DNA of 64,000 bases. It comes from an uncultured Wenzhouxiangella sp. (GTDB lineage Bacteria > Pseudomonadota > Gammaproteobacteria > Xanthomonadales > Wenzhouxiangellaceae). Below are positions 27,365-34,324 of this stretch, piece after piece; position 1 is the first letter of the stretch, and each line of letters begins with the position of its first letter. The notes under the pieces are model-generated. The model saw only the letters and a program-made list of their open reading frames with translations, had not been told where the DNA came from and searched no databases. Both the position numbers and the translations under genes were made by a program. The stretch is from NCBI GenBank assembly GCA_913057195.1, contig CAJXNL010000012.1, positions 1 to 64,000 of the forward strand, given 5' to 3'.

Positions 27365-27718
27365 TCAGACGATCGGAGGTGGGTTGGGGACTTTAAAAAA
27401 TGACGGGGTTAGAAATGTGGATTGAGCATCCACAGCCGTTGAGCTCGCGGTCAAAATGGTGATGGCAGGGAGCACAGGCGCCCACATCACCAATCCGCAC
27501 GCGCGTTCACAGGTGTCTGAAAAAGCATCCGCACCCGGAGAGGGTTCGGGGTGATCGCCGTGATGGCCTGATTCTTGGGAAGGGCAATGCGACTGGGTGA
27601 GCGCATTGCCGGCATCGGCGTCTACCATGCCCAAATGCAAGGCCTGCCACGGTGTCATGAGCTGTACGATCAGTGCAAGCACTCCAAAATGAGACAGCAT
27701 GACTTTGAACGCCTTCAT
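27365..27718 (-). CDS. Small secreted His/Cys-rich protein, CopL/DUF2946-like
   Basis: A 117-residue protein with a signal-like hydrophobic N-terminus followed by a histidine- and cysteine-containing stretch (HCPSQESGHHGDHPEP, CERACG). It ends in a proline-rich tail (VPNPPPIV). This layout resembles DUF2946/CopL-type proteins found beside copper-resistance and TonB copper-receptor genes; the match is by pattern only. It is the first gene of the minus-strand metal cluster. The track start (27787) is not credible. ATG 27718 or ATG 27700 (MLSHF, with AAGG upstream) are the candidates. A TATACT box lies 7 bases before the ATG at 27718. Confidence 0.62.
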   Translation of the reverse strand: MKAFKVMLSHFGVLALIVQLMTPWQALHLGMVDADAGNALTQSHCPSQESGHHGDHPEPSPGADAFSDTCERACGLVMWAPVLPAITILTASSTAVDAQSTFLTPSFFKVPNPPPIV

Positions 27719-27787
27719 GAATGTCAGTATAGCAGTTTTTTTTAAAGTGACATACGGCCACGTGTCGCCGGAAGCACTCGCTGGCAT

Positions 27788-28205
27788 AAAAACGTGGCAA
27801 TGGCTGCACTGAATTCAGTGCTGTGCTGTGGCCTGATGTCACCATCGAACGTGCCGGTGTCTTCGCTCAGTGGTCACACAGATTACCCCACGATGCATCT
27901 TTCATCACAGGATGGCGCGTGGATCAAACCCGATCCGAGGCCGATGATGTTGATCAAATGCCGCCTGGCATGGCTTTAAGCCCCAACCAGCTGTATCAAC
28001 GCTACAACAGGCTTGTGGCCGATAAGAGACAGACACTCACTTGAGTTTTCTGGCGCGAGGGGAGTTGGGCATTGAGCTGGCCGGTGTTCCCAACATAAGG
28101 CTTTACGGGGCGTTCTCACAAACTTCGCGCGCTGCCGATGCCACAGAGCGGTTTCTTGCGTCCAATGGCATGATGCCGAGCCGCCGATGGGTCGGCAAGC
28201 CAGGG
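27788..28205 (+). pseudogene. Relic of a TonB-dependent copper receptor
   Basis: Two reading frames together spell part of a TonB copper receptor (OprC/NosA-like, TIGR01778 type). Frame 1 (to 28044) reads WPDVTIERAGVFAQWSHRL and ALSPNQLYQRYN. Frame 3 (from 28041) continues ARGELGIEL, LYGAFSQTSRAADATERF and MPSRRWVGKPGL. The phrase 'ADATERF..N..MPS.RWVGNP' is characteristic of the family. The first two thirds of the gene and the end are missing, and a frameshift near 28040 joins the halves, so it is non-functional. It lies upstream of, and opposite to, the metal cluster, suggesting that the locus once included copper uptake. Confidence 0.78.
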
Positions 28206-28321
28206 TTGCGTGCTGAGCGAGGCCGTCACTGAATACCGGGTGTGTCAGCAGCTTGACCTGTCATTGGGGTCAGAGCAATCCTTGGTTAAGACCCGTGGAT
28301 GATGGGAGCACGGGGACCCCC
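28206..28321 (+). pseudogene. Degenerate partial copy of the adjacent antitoxin gene
   Basis: Frame 1 reads VLSEAVTEYRVCQQLDLSLG followed by SEQSLVKTRG and a stop. It aligns with the intact antitoxin segment LVSEAVAEYRVRQQRKLAMG followed by LEQCLAETSG. Nucleotide similarity continues past the stop to about 28321, immediately before the intact module's promoter. The N-terminal DNA-binding half and any toxin part are missing. It is a fragment left by duplication, or by replacement of an older toxin-antitoxin module. Confidence 0.75.
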
Positions 28322-28327
28322 GATCTA

Positions 28328-28357
28328 TTGATATCAAAATAACAAAAATGTGATATC
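28328..28357 (+). promoter_or_regulatory. Promoter and putative operator of the VapBC-type module
   Basis: TTGATA and TGATAT are separated by 17 bases. Each box contains the palindrome GATATC (28330-28335 and 28352-28357), spaced 22 bases apart, about two helical turns. A ribbon-helix-helix antitoxin bound there would block RNA polymerase, so this is a probable autoregulatory operator. The predicted start of transcription is about 3 bases before the ATG at 28366, implying a nearly leaderless mRNA. Confidence 0.65.
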
Positions 28358-28365
28358 GTACTTAC

Positions 28366-28635
28366 ATGCCTAGAACGATCATAAGCTTGTTGGATGCGGA
28401 AAAAGCCTGGTTGGATGCTGAAGCCAAGCGTCGAGGCCAGTCTATGACCAGCCTGGTGAGCGAAGCCGTCGCCGAATATCGGGTGCGCCAACAACGCAAG
28501 CTGGCAATGGGGCTCGAGCAATGCTTGGCCGAGACCAGCGGATTGTGGCAGCGAGGGGATGGCCTTTTTTGGCAGGAGGGATTGAGGCGCGAATGGGCAA
28601 GTACGGTCGACGCAGACGCTGATGAGCGAAGCTGA
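28366..28635 (+). CDS. Ribbon-helix-helix antitoxin (VapB/CopG-like)
   Basis: An 89-residue antitoxin. The N-terminal 45 residues (RTIISLLDAEKAWLDAEAKRRGQSMTSLVSEAV) form the beta-strand and two helices of a ribbon-helix-helix DNA-binding domain. The C-terminal half, acidic and tryptophan-containing, would wrap the toxin. Its last 14 bases overlap the PIN-toxin gene, the usual translational coupling of such pairs. The promoter contains paired GATATC sites suitable for autorepression. A broken copy of the same gene lies just upstream. Confidence 0.87.
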   Translation: MPRTIISLLDAEKAWLDAEAKRRGQSMTSLVSEAVAEYRVRQQRKLAMGLEQCLAETSGLWQRGDGLFWQEGLRREWASTVDADADERS

Positions 28636-29014
28636 CTTACCCCAACTTCAGTACCTGATCGATTCCGTTATTGTCATCGACCATTTGAATGGGCAGCAAT
28701 GGGCAACCGAGTTTATTCTGTCTTACGGCCACGTGAGCGCGTTGTCAGTCATCACGCGTGCAGAAGTATTGGCGGGGACGGCATTAGACGCTGAACAACA
28801 AGTGCTGCAGCTACTCAATCAATTTTCAACTTTGCCCATCACGCTCTCAGTGGCGGACGCTGCGGCCAGACTCCGTCGAACAGAGCGTTGGAAACTCCCT
28901 GATGCGATTCAGGCCGCCATTGCCATTGATCAAAACTTGGTTCTGGTCACTCGCAACACAAAAGATTTTAAGGACGGGCAACCAGTCAAAGTGCTTATTC
29001 CCTATCGAGCTTAG
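28622..29014 (+). CDS. PIN-domain ribonuclease toxin (VapC-like)
   Basis: A 130-residue toxin predicted to cleave RNA, in known family members often tRNA or rRNA. The PIN acidic residues are visible: Asp in YLIDSVIVIDHL, Glu in ITRAEVLAG, Asp in KLPDAIQAAIA and Asp in TRNTKDF. The start ATG lies inside the antitoxin gene. It is complete, with all four acidic positions retained, so probably active. The pair sits about 130 bases from a tRNA-Ile gene, a common location for accessory insertions. Confidence 0.88.
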   Translation: MSEADLPQLQYLIDSVIVIDHLNGQQWATEFILSYGHVSALSVITRAEVLAGTALDAEQQVLQLLNQFSTLPITLSVADAAARLRRTERWKLPDAIQAAIAIDQNLVLVTRNTKDFKDGQPVKVLIPYRA

Positions 29015-29146
29015 CTTCATGCTGTCATTGGGAAATGCACCCGATCTGCGGGGATCGCAACGCGGCGAACATCCGAGCGCAAGGTTTATTAAAAAGGCGA
29101 CAATTGCCGTGAAAATTTTTACGCAGGAGCGTGCAGAGTTTTAAGT

Positions 29147-29223
29147 TGGTGGGCCCTGCAGGACTTGAACCTGCGACCTACCGATTATGAGTCGGCTGCT
29201 CTAACCAACTGAGCTAAGGGCCC
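29147..29223 (-). tRNA. tRNA-Ile(CAU), lysidine-modified type
   Basis: A 77-base cloverleaf with encoded CCA. The anticodon CAT occupies 29189-29187. The acceptor GGGCCCT, the D-arm TAGCTCAGTTGGTTAGAGC and the anticodon arm CCGACTCATAATCGG resemble E. coli tRNA-Ile2, not elongator tRNA-Met (whose acceptor is GGCTACG). It would therefore be modified by TilS to read AUA. It lies only 17 bases downstream of the DUF3144 gene and may be co-transcribed with it. Confidence 0.88.
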
Positions 29224-29240
29224 TCTGTTTGATAGCAAGC

Positions 29241-29600
29241 TTAAGATTGCTCAGCCACGGGTTTGACTTCAATCCCTTTGGCCTCAAGTTCCTCTTTCTT
29301 TCGCTTTTGAATGTAGGCCAGGTTATTTTTATATGTCTCTGCAACGGTATTGACCCCATTGGGCGCCAAAAACCCTTCGTTGCCGGCAGCCACAAAAGTG
29401 GCATAGACCCCAGATGCAGCCATCAAGGCAGCTGAGACCAGGTTGTGATCGTAGCCTTTTTCATTGACCATCTCATTGGCCAACACAATGAACTGTTCGG
29501 TGGCTTGGTTGTGCGCATCGATTTGTGTTTGCCGATCCGGGCCTGAGCCGTTGCTGGCGCCATTGCCTTGAGGGCTGTTGGATTGATCTTCGTTGGACAT
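29241..29600 (-). CDS. DUF3144 family protein
   Basis: A 119-residue soluble protein of the DUF3144 family. The core NQATEQFIVLANEMVNEKGYDHNLVSAALMAASGVYATFVAAGNEG is the recognisable conserved block, preceded by a 25-residue Asn/Ser/Gly-rich disordered lead. The family is common in gammaproteobacteria and has no established function that I know of. The ATG at 29600 is clear. The tRNA-Ile gene follows by 17 bases on the same strand. Confidence 0.8.
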   Translation of the reverse strand: MSNEDQSNSPQGNGASNGSGPDRQTQIDAHNQATEQFIVLANEMVNEKGYDHNLVSAALMAASGVYATFVAAGNEGFLAPNGVNTVAETYKNNLAYIQKRKKEELEAKGIEVKPVAEQS

Positions 29601-29750
29601 GACTTAAGCGCTTTAGACCTGATGTTGAGTGAAGTCCGATTATAGCATCGCCATTGATCTGCCCCAGAAATCAAGCAAAGACCTGACGGTCGTTGATCGC
29701 GCTTGTTCAATGTTAAGGTGTTTGGGGATGATCAGTTAAGGAGAGTCTCA

Positions 29751-30287
29751 ATGACCCGATTTCAATGTCTACTCCCAGCCGTGACGCTATGCATTGCGCT
29801 GGTGTATCCCACCACCAGCACAGCTGTCGATGCTCAAGCGGCCATGAGCGATACAAACGGCCAGCCTTTGGGCACCATCGATTTGATTGCCGCGCCCACA
29901 GGAACCTTGCTTCGTATCGAACTGAACGGTTTGGCACCTGGGCCGAAGGCGATTCATATCCACTCGGTGGGTGATTGCACCGATCCGAGCGAAGGATTTG
30001 TGGCTTCGGGTGGCCACGTCAATCCCAATGACCGGGCGCATGGCTTGCTCAATCCCGATGGACCAGACGCGGGCGACCTGACCAACTTCTACGTTCACGA
30101 CAATGGCTATGCTTGGGCCGAAATCTTCACCCCCCTCGCGAGCGTAAATGGCCGTGTGGGGGCGACCATTTTGGACGAAGATGGCGCCGCGTTGGTCGTG
30201 CACACGCGCTCAGACGATCACAGCAGCCAGCCGATTGGCGGCGCCGGCGCGCGTGTCGCCTGCGGGCTCATTGAGTCCGTTCGGTAA
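29751..30287 (+). CDS. Periplasmic Cu-Zn superoxide dismutase-like protein with altered zinc ligand
   Basis: A 178-residue exported Cu-Zn SOD homologue that would dismutate superoxide. The signal peptide ends near STAVDA. Copper ligands are present (IHIHS, GGHVNP, VVHT), as are the disulfide cysteines (GDC and VACG) and the catalytic arginine (GAGARVACG). Of the zinc ligands, the bridging His, the AHG His and the final Asp (AGDL) are there. The third zinc histidine (normally H-x-GDL) is replaced by Asp in GPDAGDL. The start at 29751 has AAGGAGAG upstream; the track began 16 codons earlier. Confidence 0.85.
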   Translation: MTRFQCLLPAVTLCIALVYPTTSTAVDAQAAMSDTNGQPLGTIDLIAAPTGTLLRIELNGLAPGPKAIHIHSVGDCTDPSEGFVASGGHVNPNDRAHGLLNPDGPDAGDLTNFYVHDNGYAWAEIFTPLASVNGRVGATILDEDGAALVVHTRSDDHSSQPIGGAGARVACGLIESVR

Positions 30288-30314
30288 AGAGGTTGGATTC
30301 GCCGCCACACATGC

Positions 30315-31169
30315 TCAGCGGCGTTTTCGAATCCCGATCTGATCCAGGGGGACACTCGCGATCGCACCGCCTTCGTCGGTGAGGGTTTGACCCGCGTCGG
30401 GCGCGAAGGCAGACGCATAAACGCCCTCAAAGGTGACCGCTCCAAGGGCGGGTTCATCTGACGGGGCTGCCGGGACATCAGCCTTCGGATCCAACCCTGC
30501 AACGCCGCCAACGCGCCAGCCCATCTCATCGAGGTCTTGGTGCAAGCGCTCGAGCGTGTCGTAGTGGACCGTCAGCCAGTCGGTGTCCAACACCGGCTCA
30601 TTGAATCCTGCCTGGGTCAAGGTGGATCCCAGCTGCTGGACATCCATCAACGACGATGGGCCCGCACCAAGGAAGTCGCGCTGTTGGCGCAATGTGTCTG
30701 GCCCGAACGTGGATAAGAGAAGGAATCCCCCGGGTTTGAGGAGCGCGCGCATCGTTCGCATCCAATCTCCAGGGTCATCGGCATAGACCATACACGCGTT
30801 GGCAAACAACAAATCGATGCTGCCGGCTTGAATGGGTGGTGCTGTCATGTCACCGCGGATCACCTCAAAGCGCCGCCGCCACCATCCTCGCCGCTTTTTG
30901 GCATGGGCGAGCATCTTCTGGGACCAATCGAGTGCCATGACCTGGGCCTCAGGGAACGCTTCGTGCAGTGCCAAGGCATGGACCCCAAAACCAGCCCCGA
31001 CATCTAGGATGGTCTCCGGGGCCAAACGGAGCCCCTCAAGGCGATCGAGGAGACGCTCCCCCATCAAGGCATGGATGGGCGGAGGCTGGGTGGTGCGGGT
31101 GGCCACACGCTCAAAGTGCTCGCGCAAGGGCCGCGCTGAAACGGCGTGTCTGTCAACAAGTTTGGACAT
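30315..31169 (-). CDS. bioC: Malonyl-ACP O-methyltransferase BioC (SAM-dependent)
   Basis: A 284-residue methyltransferase that methylates malonyl-ACP to start pimelate synthesis for biotin. Motif I is ILDVGAGFGVHAL, motif II VMALDWSQKML, and the motif IV/post region is FANACMVYADD. The BioC-type STFGPDTLRQ and the SLMDVQQLGSTLTQAGFNEPVLDTDWLTV segment are present. NDUFAF5-like methyltransferases share some of these. Divergent neighbouring comF is a frequent partner of bio genes in gammaproteobacteria, which supports the assignment. The C-terminus is about 30 residues longer than E. coli BioC. Confidence 0.8.
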   Translation of the reverse strand: MSKLVDRHAVSARPLREHFERVATRTTQPPPIHALMGERLLDRLEGLRLAPETILDVGAGFGVHALALHEAFPEAQVMALDWSQKMLAHAKKRRGWWRRRFEVIRGDMTAPPIQAGSIDLLFANACMVYADDPGDWMRTMRALLKPGGFLLLSTFGPDTLRQQRDFLGAGPSSLMDVQQLGSTLTQAGFNEPVLDTDWLTVHYDTLERLHQDLDEMGWRVGGVAGLDPKADVPAAPSDEPALGAVTFEGVYASAFAPDAGQTLTDEGGAIASVPLDQIGIRKRR

Positions 31170-31231
31170 GAGAAGAACGGCCTGTATGGGTCTTTATTGT
31201 AAACGCTGTCTCATTGTAAGGAGCGTGAGCG

Positions 31232-31927
31232 ATGCCCAGGATTGGTTGGTTGTCTTGGCCCAGAGTGTGCGTGGTGTGCGGTCGCTACACCCGTGCGTCT
31301 GTCGATTGTTGCCCCGATTGCGAGGCGAGTTTGCCCACCATTGATCAGGCTTGCCAGCGCTGTGCTCGCCCGTTGTCCCAACCACAGCGATTGTGTGATC
31401 GCTGCATCATGGCGCTGCCTGCCTTTGATGCGGCTTGGGCGGCATTTCGATGGGAAGGGGTGATCGCCAAGCTGTTGGATCGGTTTAAAAATCGCGCTGA
31501 TCTGTCGGCGGGTCGCGTTTTGGCGGCGTTGATGGCGCGACAATGGCTGGCTCAAGAACGCCGGGCGCCCGATATCTTGGTGCCGATACCCATGCACTGG
31601 ACACGTTTTTGGGTGCGGGGGTTTCAGCCCACCCACCGACTGACTCAAGACTTGAGTCGTGACATCGGGGGCATGTCTTGGCGATCGGCCCTTAGGCTGC
31701 GCCACCGCGTGCCGCCTCAGTCCTCCTCCAATCCAGATGCCCGCTGGGTCGACACGCACAATGCCTTCGCTTTGCGTTCGACGCCTCATGACCTCGATGG
31801 GGTTTCCGTGGCACTGATTGACGATGTCATGGTCAGCGGCGCCACCGCCCATGCCGCCGCCCGAGTGCTGAAAGATCATGGGGCAAAGACCGTCACCGTC
31901 TGGTTGGTGGCGCGGGGCGGCGGCTGA
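31232..31927 (+). CDS. comF: ComF family phosphoribosyltransferase-like protein
   Basis: A 231-residue cytoplasmic protein of the ComF/GntX family, linked to DNA uptake and use. The N-terminus holds a zinc ribbon (CVVCGRY, CCPDC, CQRCARP, CDRC). The C-terminus is a type I phosphoribosyltransferase fold with the PRPP loop VALIDDVMVSGATAHA. AAGGAG precedes the ATG at 31232 with good spacing. It is divergent from bioC by 62 bases and convergent with ubiA, 18 bases apart. Confidence 0.9.
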   Translation: MPRIGWLSWPRVCVVCGRYTRASVDCCPDCEASLPTIDQACQRCARPLSQPQRLCDRCIMALPAFDAAWAAFRWEGVIAKLLDRFKNRADLSAGRVLAALMARQWLAQERRAPDILVPIPMHWTRFWVRGFQPTHRLTQDLSRDIGGMSWRSALRLRHRVPPQSSSNPDARWVDTHNAFALRSTPHDLDGVSVALIDDVMVSGATAHAAARVLKDHGAKTVTVWLVARGGG

Positions 31928-31945
31928 CTCTTAGGGCGATCCACC

Positions 31946-32833
31946 CTAAAAAGAGACCAGCTGTGACGCCACGCCCAAAAAAATCACCAGCCCCACCCAA
32001 TGGTTGAATAAAAAGGCTTGAAAGCACGCCTGGGGATCGCGCGATCGGATCATACCGATCTGGCGAGCAAACAGCCCCCCCACCGTGGCCAAGCTCAGCC
32101 ACCACAGCCCGTCGGCGCCTCCCATCATCCCGGCCACAGCCAATAAAAGCAGCATGGTGACCATCAGCGCGATGATGGCTGCAATGTCCCAGCGGCCCAA
32201 CCACAGTGCGGTGGACTTGACCCCGACGCGCTGATCGTCGTGGCGATCGGCCATGGCGTATTCGGTGTCATAGATCAGCACCCAAACCACGTTGATCGTC
32301 ATCCACAACACCACATCAAGATGCAATGGCTCATTGAGGGCGGTGAACGCCATGGGAATCGCCCAGCTGAACGCCAGTCCCAATACCGCTTGTGGGCCAT
32401 GCGTTAGGCGCTTAAACAGTGGATAGGTCGTTGCCAGCGCCGCACCAATGACCGCCAGAGCGATTGTGGTGGGGTTGGTCATGGCCACCAGCCCCAGCGC
32501 CACCGCCATGAGTCCGGCAAACAAGCCCAAGGCTTGATTCGGTGAGAGCTCGCCGCTGGCCAACGGCCGCGACCGCGTGCGCGCAACATGTGGGTCAATG
32601 TCACGGTCAAAGTAGTCGTTGATGACGCAACCGGCTGATCGCATCACCCCCACGCCTAAGACAAAGATGATCAAAACTCTAAGATCCGGCCAGCCGCCCG
32701 CGGCAATAAATAAGCCCCAAAGTGTCGGCCACAGCAACAACACCAAACCGATGGGCCGATCGAGCCGCATGAGACGAAGCCACGGGCCAAGGGGCGATGA
32801 AAAAAGGCGATGTTTGATCGAAAACTCTTGCAT
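31946..32833 (-). CDS. ubiA: 4-Hydroxybenzoate octaprenyltransferase
   Basis: A 295-residue inner-membrane prenyltransferase that attaches the polyprenyl tail to 4-hydroxybenzoate in ubiquinone synthesis. Both Asp-rich Mg2+/diphosphate motifs are clear: NDYFDRDID and DTEYAMADRHDD. About eight transmembrane helices are predicted. The track ORF runs 63 residues further upstream into birA; the ATG at 32833 gives the standard N-terminus MQEFSIKHRL. It is the last gene of the grx-fakAB-plsY-birA-ubiA run, 28 bases after birA. Confidence 0.93.
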   Translation of the reverse strand: MQEFSIKHRLFSSPLGPWLRLMRLDRPIGLVLLLWPTLWGLFIAAGGWPDLRVLIIFVLGVGVMRSAGCVINDYFDRDIDPHVARTRSRPLASGELSPNQALGLFAGLMAVALGLVAMTNPTTIALAVIGAALATTYPLFKRLTHGPQAVLGLAFSWAIPMAFTALNEPLHLDVVLWMTINVVWVLIYDTEYAMADRHDDQRVGVKSTALWLGRWDIAAIIALMVTMLLLLAVAGMMGGADGLWWLSLATVGGLFARQIGMIRSRDPQACFQAFLFNHWVGLVIFLGVASQLVSF

Positions 32834-32861
32834 CAGCCCATTGTACCGACCCGCTGGCGCA

Positions 32862-33653
32862 TCACGGTCGAGGCCGAATGGAGATGTCCCCGTGGCTGAG
32901 CCATGTCGTGTCGCCATCGCACGCCACCCCCAGCTGGCCTTGGTTATTGATACCGACAGCCATGCCCTCAATTGAGGGTTGGTCTTGTTCATGGACAACG
33001 ATGGGGTGGCCTTTGAGGGCATCGAGCGCGTCCCAGCGAGCGAGGAAGGGGGTCAACCCCGTGGCTTCAAAAGCGCTCAGGTCATCATCAATCTGATCTA
33101 TGAGGGCCAGCGCCAGCGTGTTGCGGTCAGTGACATCGACCAAGTCGGCCCAGGGTTGGTCGGGCGGGGTGTGCCGTGTTGAGCTTAATTGCGCTTGTAA
33201 AGCCAGATTCAGGCCCACACCGAGAATCAACCCAGTCGCAGCGCCGGGCTTGATGTTGACATCAATTAAACACCCACCCACTTTGGCCAAGCCTGAATCT
33301 TGTCGAATCACAATGTCATTGGGCCACTTCACCCAGACCGGATCGGGCACGGCTTGGGCGACTGCCAGCGCCAACACCAGGCTGAACGCGGGCAGCGTTT
33401 CTGGCGGATGGTGGGTCCAAAAGGGCATCGACAGATAAAGCCCCCCGCCGGGCGGCGACAGCCAAGACCGCCCGCGTCGACCCCGACCTTGAGTTTGTTC
33501 ATTGGCCAACCAGATGTTGCCAGGCTCATTGTTCGCCCATTGGGCTTTGATCGCATCGTTGGTTGAGGGCAGTGATGGCGAGACCACCACGGGCGGCAGG
33601 TGGCCTCGGCGGCGTTGGTTCAGCCAGTCGGCATCCAACGCTGACGGATTCAT
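32862..33653 (-). CDS. birA: Biotin-[acetyl-CoA-carboxylase] ligase (BirA-type)
   Basis: A 263-residue biotin protein ligase. It shows the nucleotide loop GRGRRGRSW, KWPNDIVI and the later VGGCLIDV and LGVGLNLA blocks. The N-terminus begins directly with the catalytic domain and lacks the helix-turn-helix of E. coli BirA, so it should biotinylate but not repress bio genes. The start at 33653 overlaps the plsY stop by ATGA; the track start lies eight codons upstream. Placed in the same operon as lipid-synthesis genes, it serves acetyl-CoA carboxylase. Confidence 0.88.
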   Translation of the reverse strand: MNPSALDADWLNQRRRGHLPPVVVSPSLPSTNDAIKAQWANNEPGNIWLANEQTQGRGRRGRSWLSPPGGGLYLSMPFWTHHPPETLPAFSLVLALAVAQAVPDPVWVKWPNDIVIRQDSGLAKVGGCLIDVNIKPGAATGLILGVGLNLALQAQLSSTRHTPPDQPWADLVDVTDRNTLALALIDQIDDDLSAFEATGLTPFLARWDALDALKGHPIVVHEQDQPSIEGMAVGINNQGQLGVACDGDTTWLSHGDISIRPRP

Positions 33654-34324
33654 GACGATCGGTCGCGACGGCGCCACAGTTTATGCGTGTCGAAGCGGTT
33701 TTCGTTTCCTTTAATAAGGCGCTGAATGTTGCCTCGGTGCGTGAGGACAATGATGGTGGCCACCGCAATTGCAAAGCTCATCAAGGCCGGCGGCACAGGG
33801 TCTGGCCCCAGCCACCAGACCGCCGGAATCAGCACCAACCCGGCCAAAATGGTCGCCAAGCCGACATAGCCGGTGATCAGCAGTGTGACCAGCCACACCA
33901 GAAACATCGGTCCAATGGAGGCCGGTGCCAACACCGCCACCGCGCCCACCGCGGTCCCGGCGCCTTTGCCGCCGCGAAAGCCGAAATACACCGGCCAGAT
34001 GTGACCCACAATGGCCGCCAAGCCCCCGACGGCGCCTAAGGCCAGCCACGTGGCACGGGTGGCCGTGACGGCCTCAAGGGCGGCAGGGACCGCACCGGCG
34101 GCGAGTGCGCCTTTGCCAATGTCAATCACGACCACGGCCAATGCAAAGCGCCAGCCTCGAGTCCGAAGCGCATTGGTGCCGCCGGCATTGCCCGAGCCCA
34201 CAGCGCGGATGTCGATCGATTGCAACCGGCCCAGGACCAACGACCCCGACACTGAGCCCAACAGGTAGCCCAGCACGGCCACCGTCAGCCCATGCGGCCA
34301 CAGGTTGACCCACACACCGGTCAA
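33650..34324 (-). CDS. plsY: Acyl-phosphate:glycerol-3-phosphate acyltransferase
   Basis: A 224-residue inner-membrane enzyme that makes lysophosphatidic acid from acyl-phosphate and glycerol-3-phosphate. Conserved motifs are GSGNAGGTNALR, GHIWPVYFGFRGGKGAGT and HRGNIQRLIKGNENRF, with about five to six helices between. The start is a TTG overlapping the stop of the upstream kinase fusion gene (TTGA), which implies tight translational coupling; a GTG three codons later is the alternative. Because PlsY uses acyl-phosphate, its coupling to a FakA/FakB-like acyl-phosphate-producing protein is meaningful. It overlaps birA by 4 bases. Confidence 0.94.
   Translation of the reverse strand: MTGVWVNLWPHGLTVAVLGYLLGSVSGSLVLGRLQSIDIRAVGSGNAGGTNALRTRGWRFALAVVVIDIGKGALAAGAVPAALEAVTATRATWLALGAVGGLAAIVGHIWPVYFGFRGGKGAGTAVGAVAVLAPASIGPMFLVWLVTLLITGYVGLATILAGLVLIPAVWWLGPDPVPPALMSFAIAVATIIVLTHRGNIQRLIKGNENRFDTHKLWRRRDRSS

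Noticed and set aside
28246-28302. Reading the QQLDLSLG segment as the continuation of the TonB copper receptor relic
   Set aside because: The flanking residues on both sides align better with the adjacent antitoxin gene, at protein and base level, so it is an antitoxin relic.
29147-29223. Elongator tRNA-Met
   Set aside because: The anticodon is CAU, but the acceptor and anticodon arms match tRNA-Ile2 (lysidine type) better than tRNA-Met.
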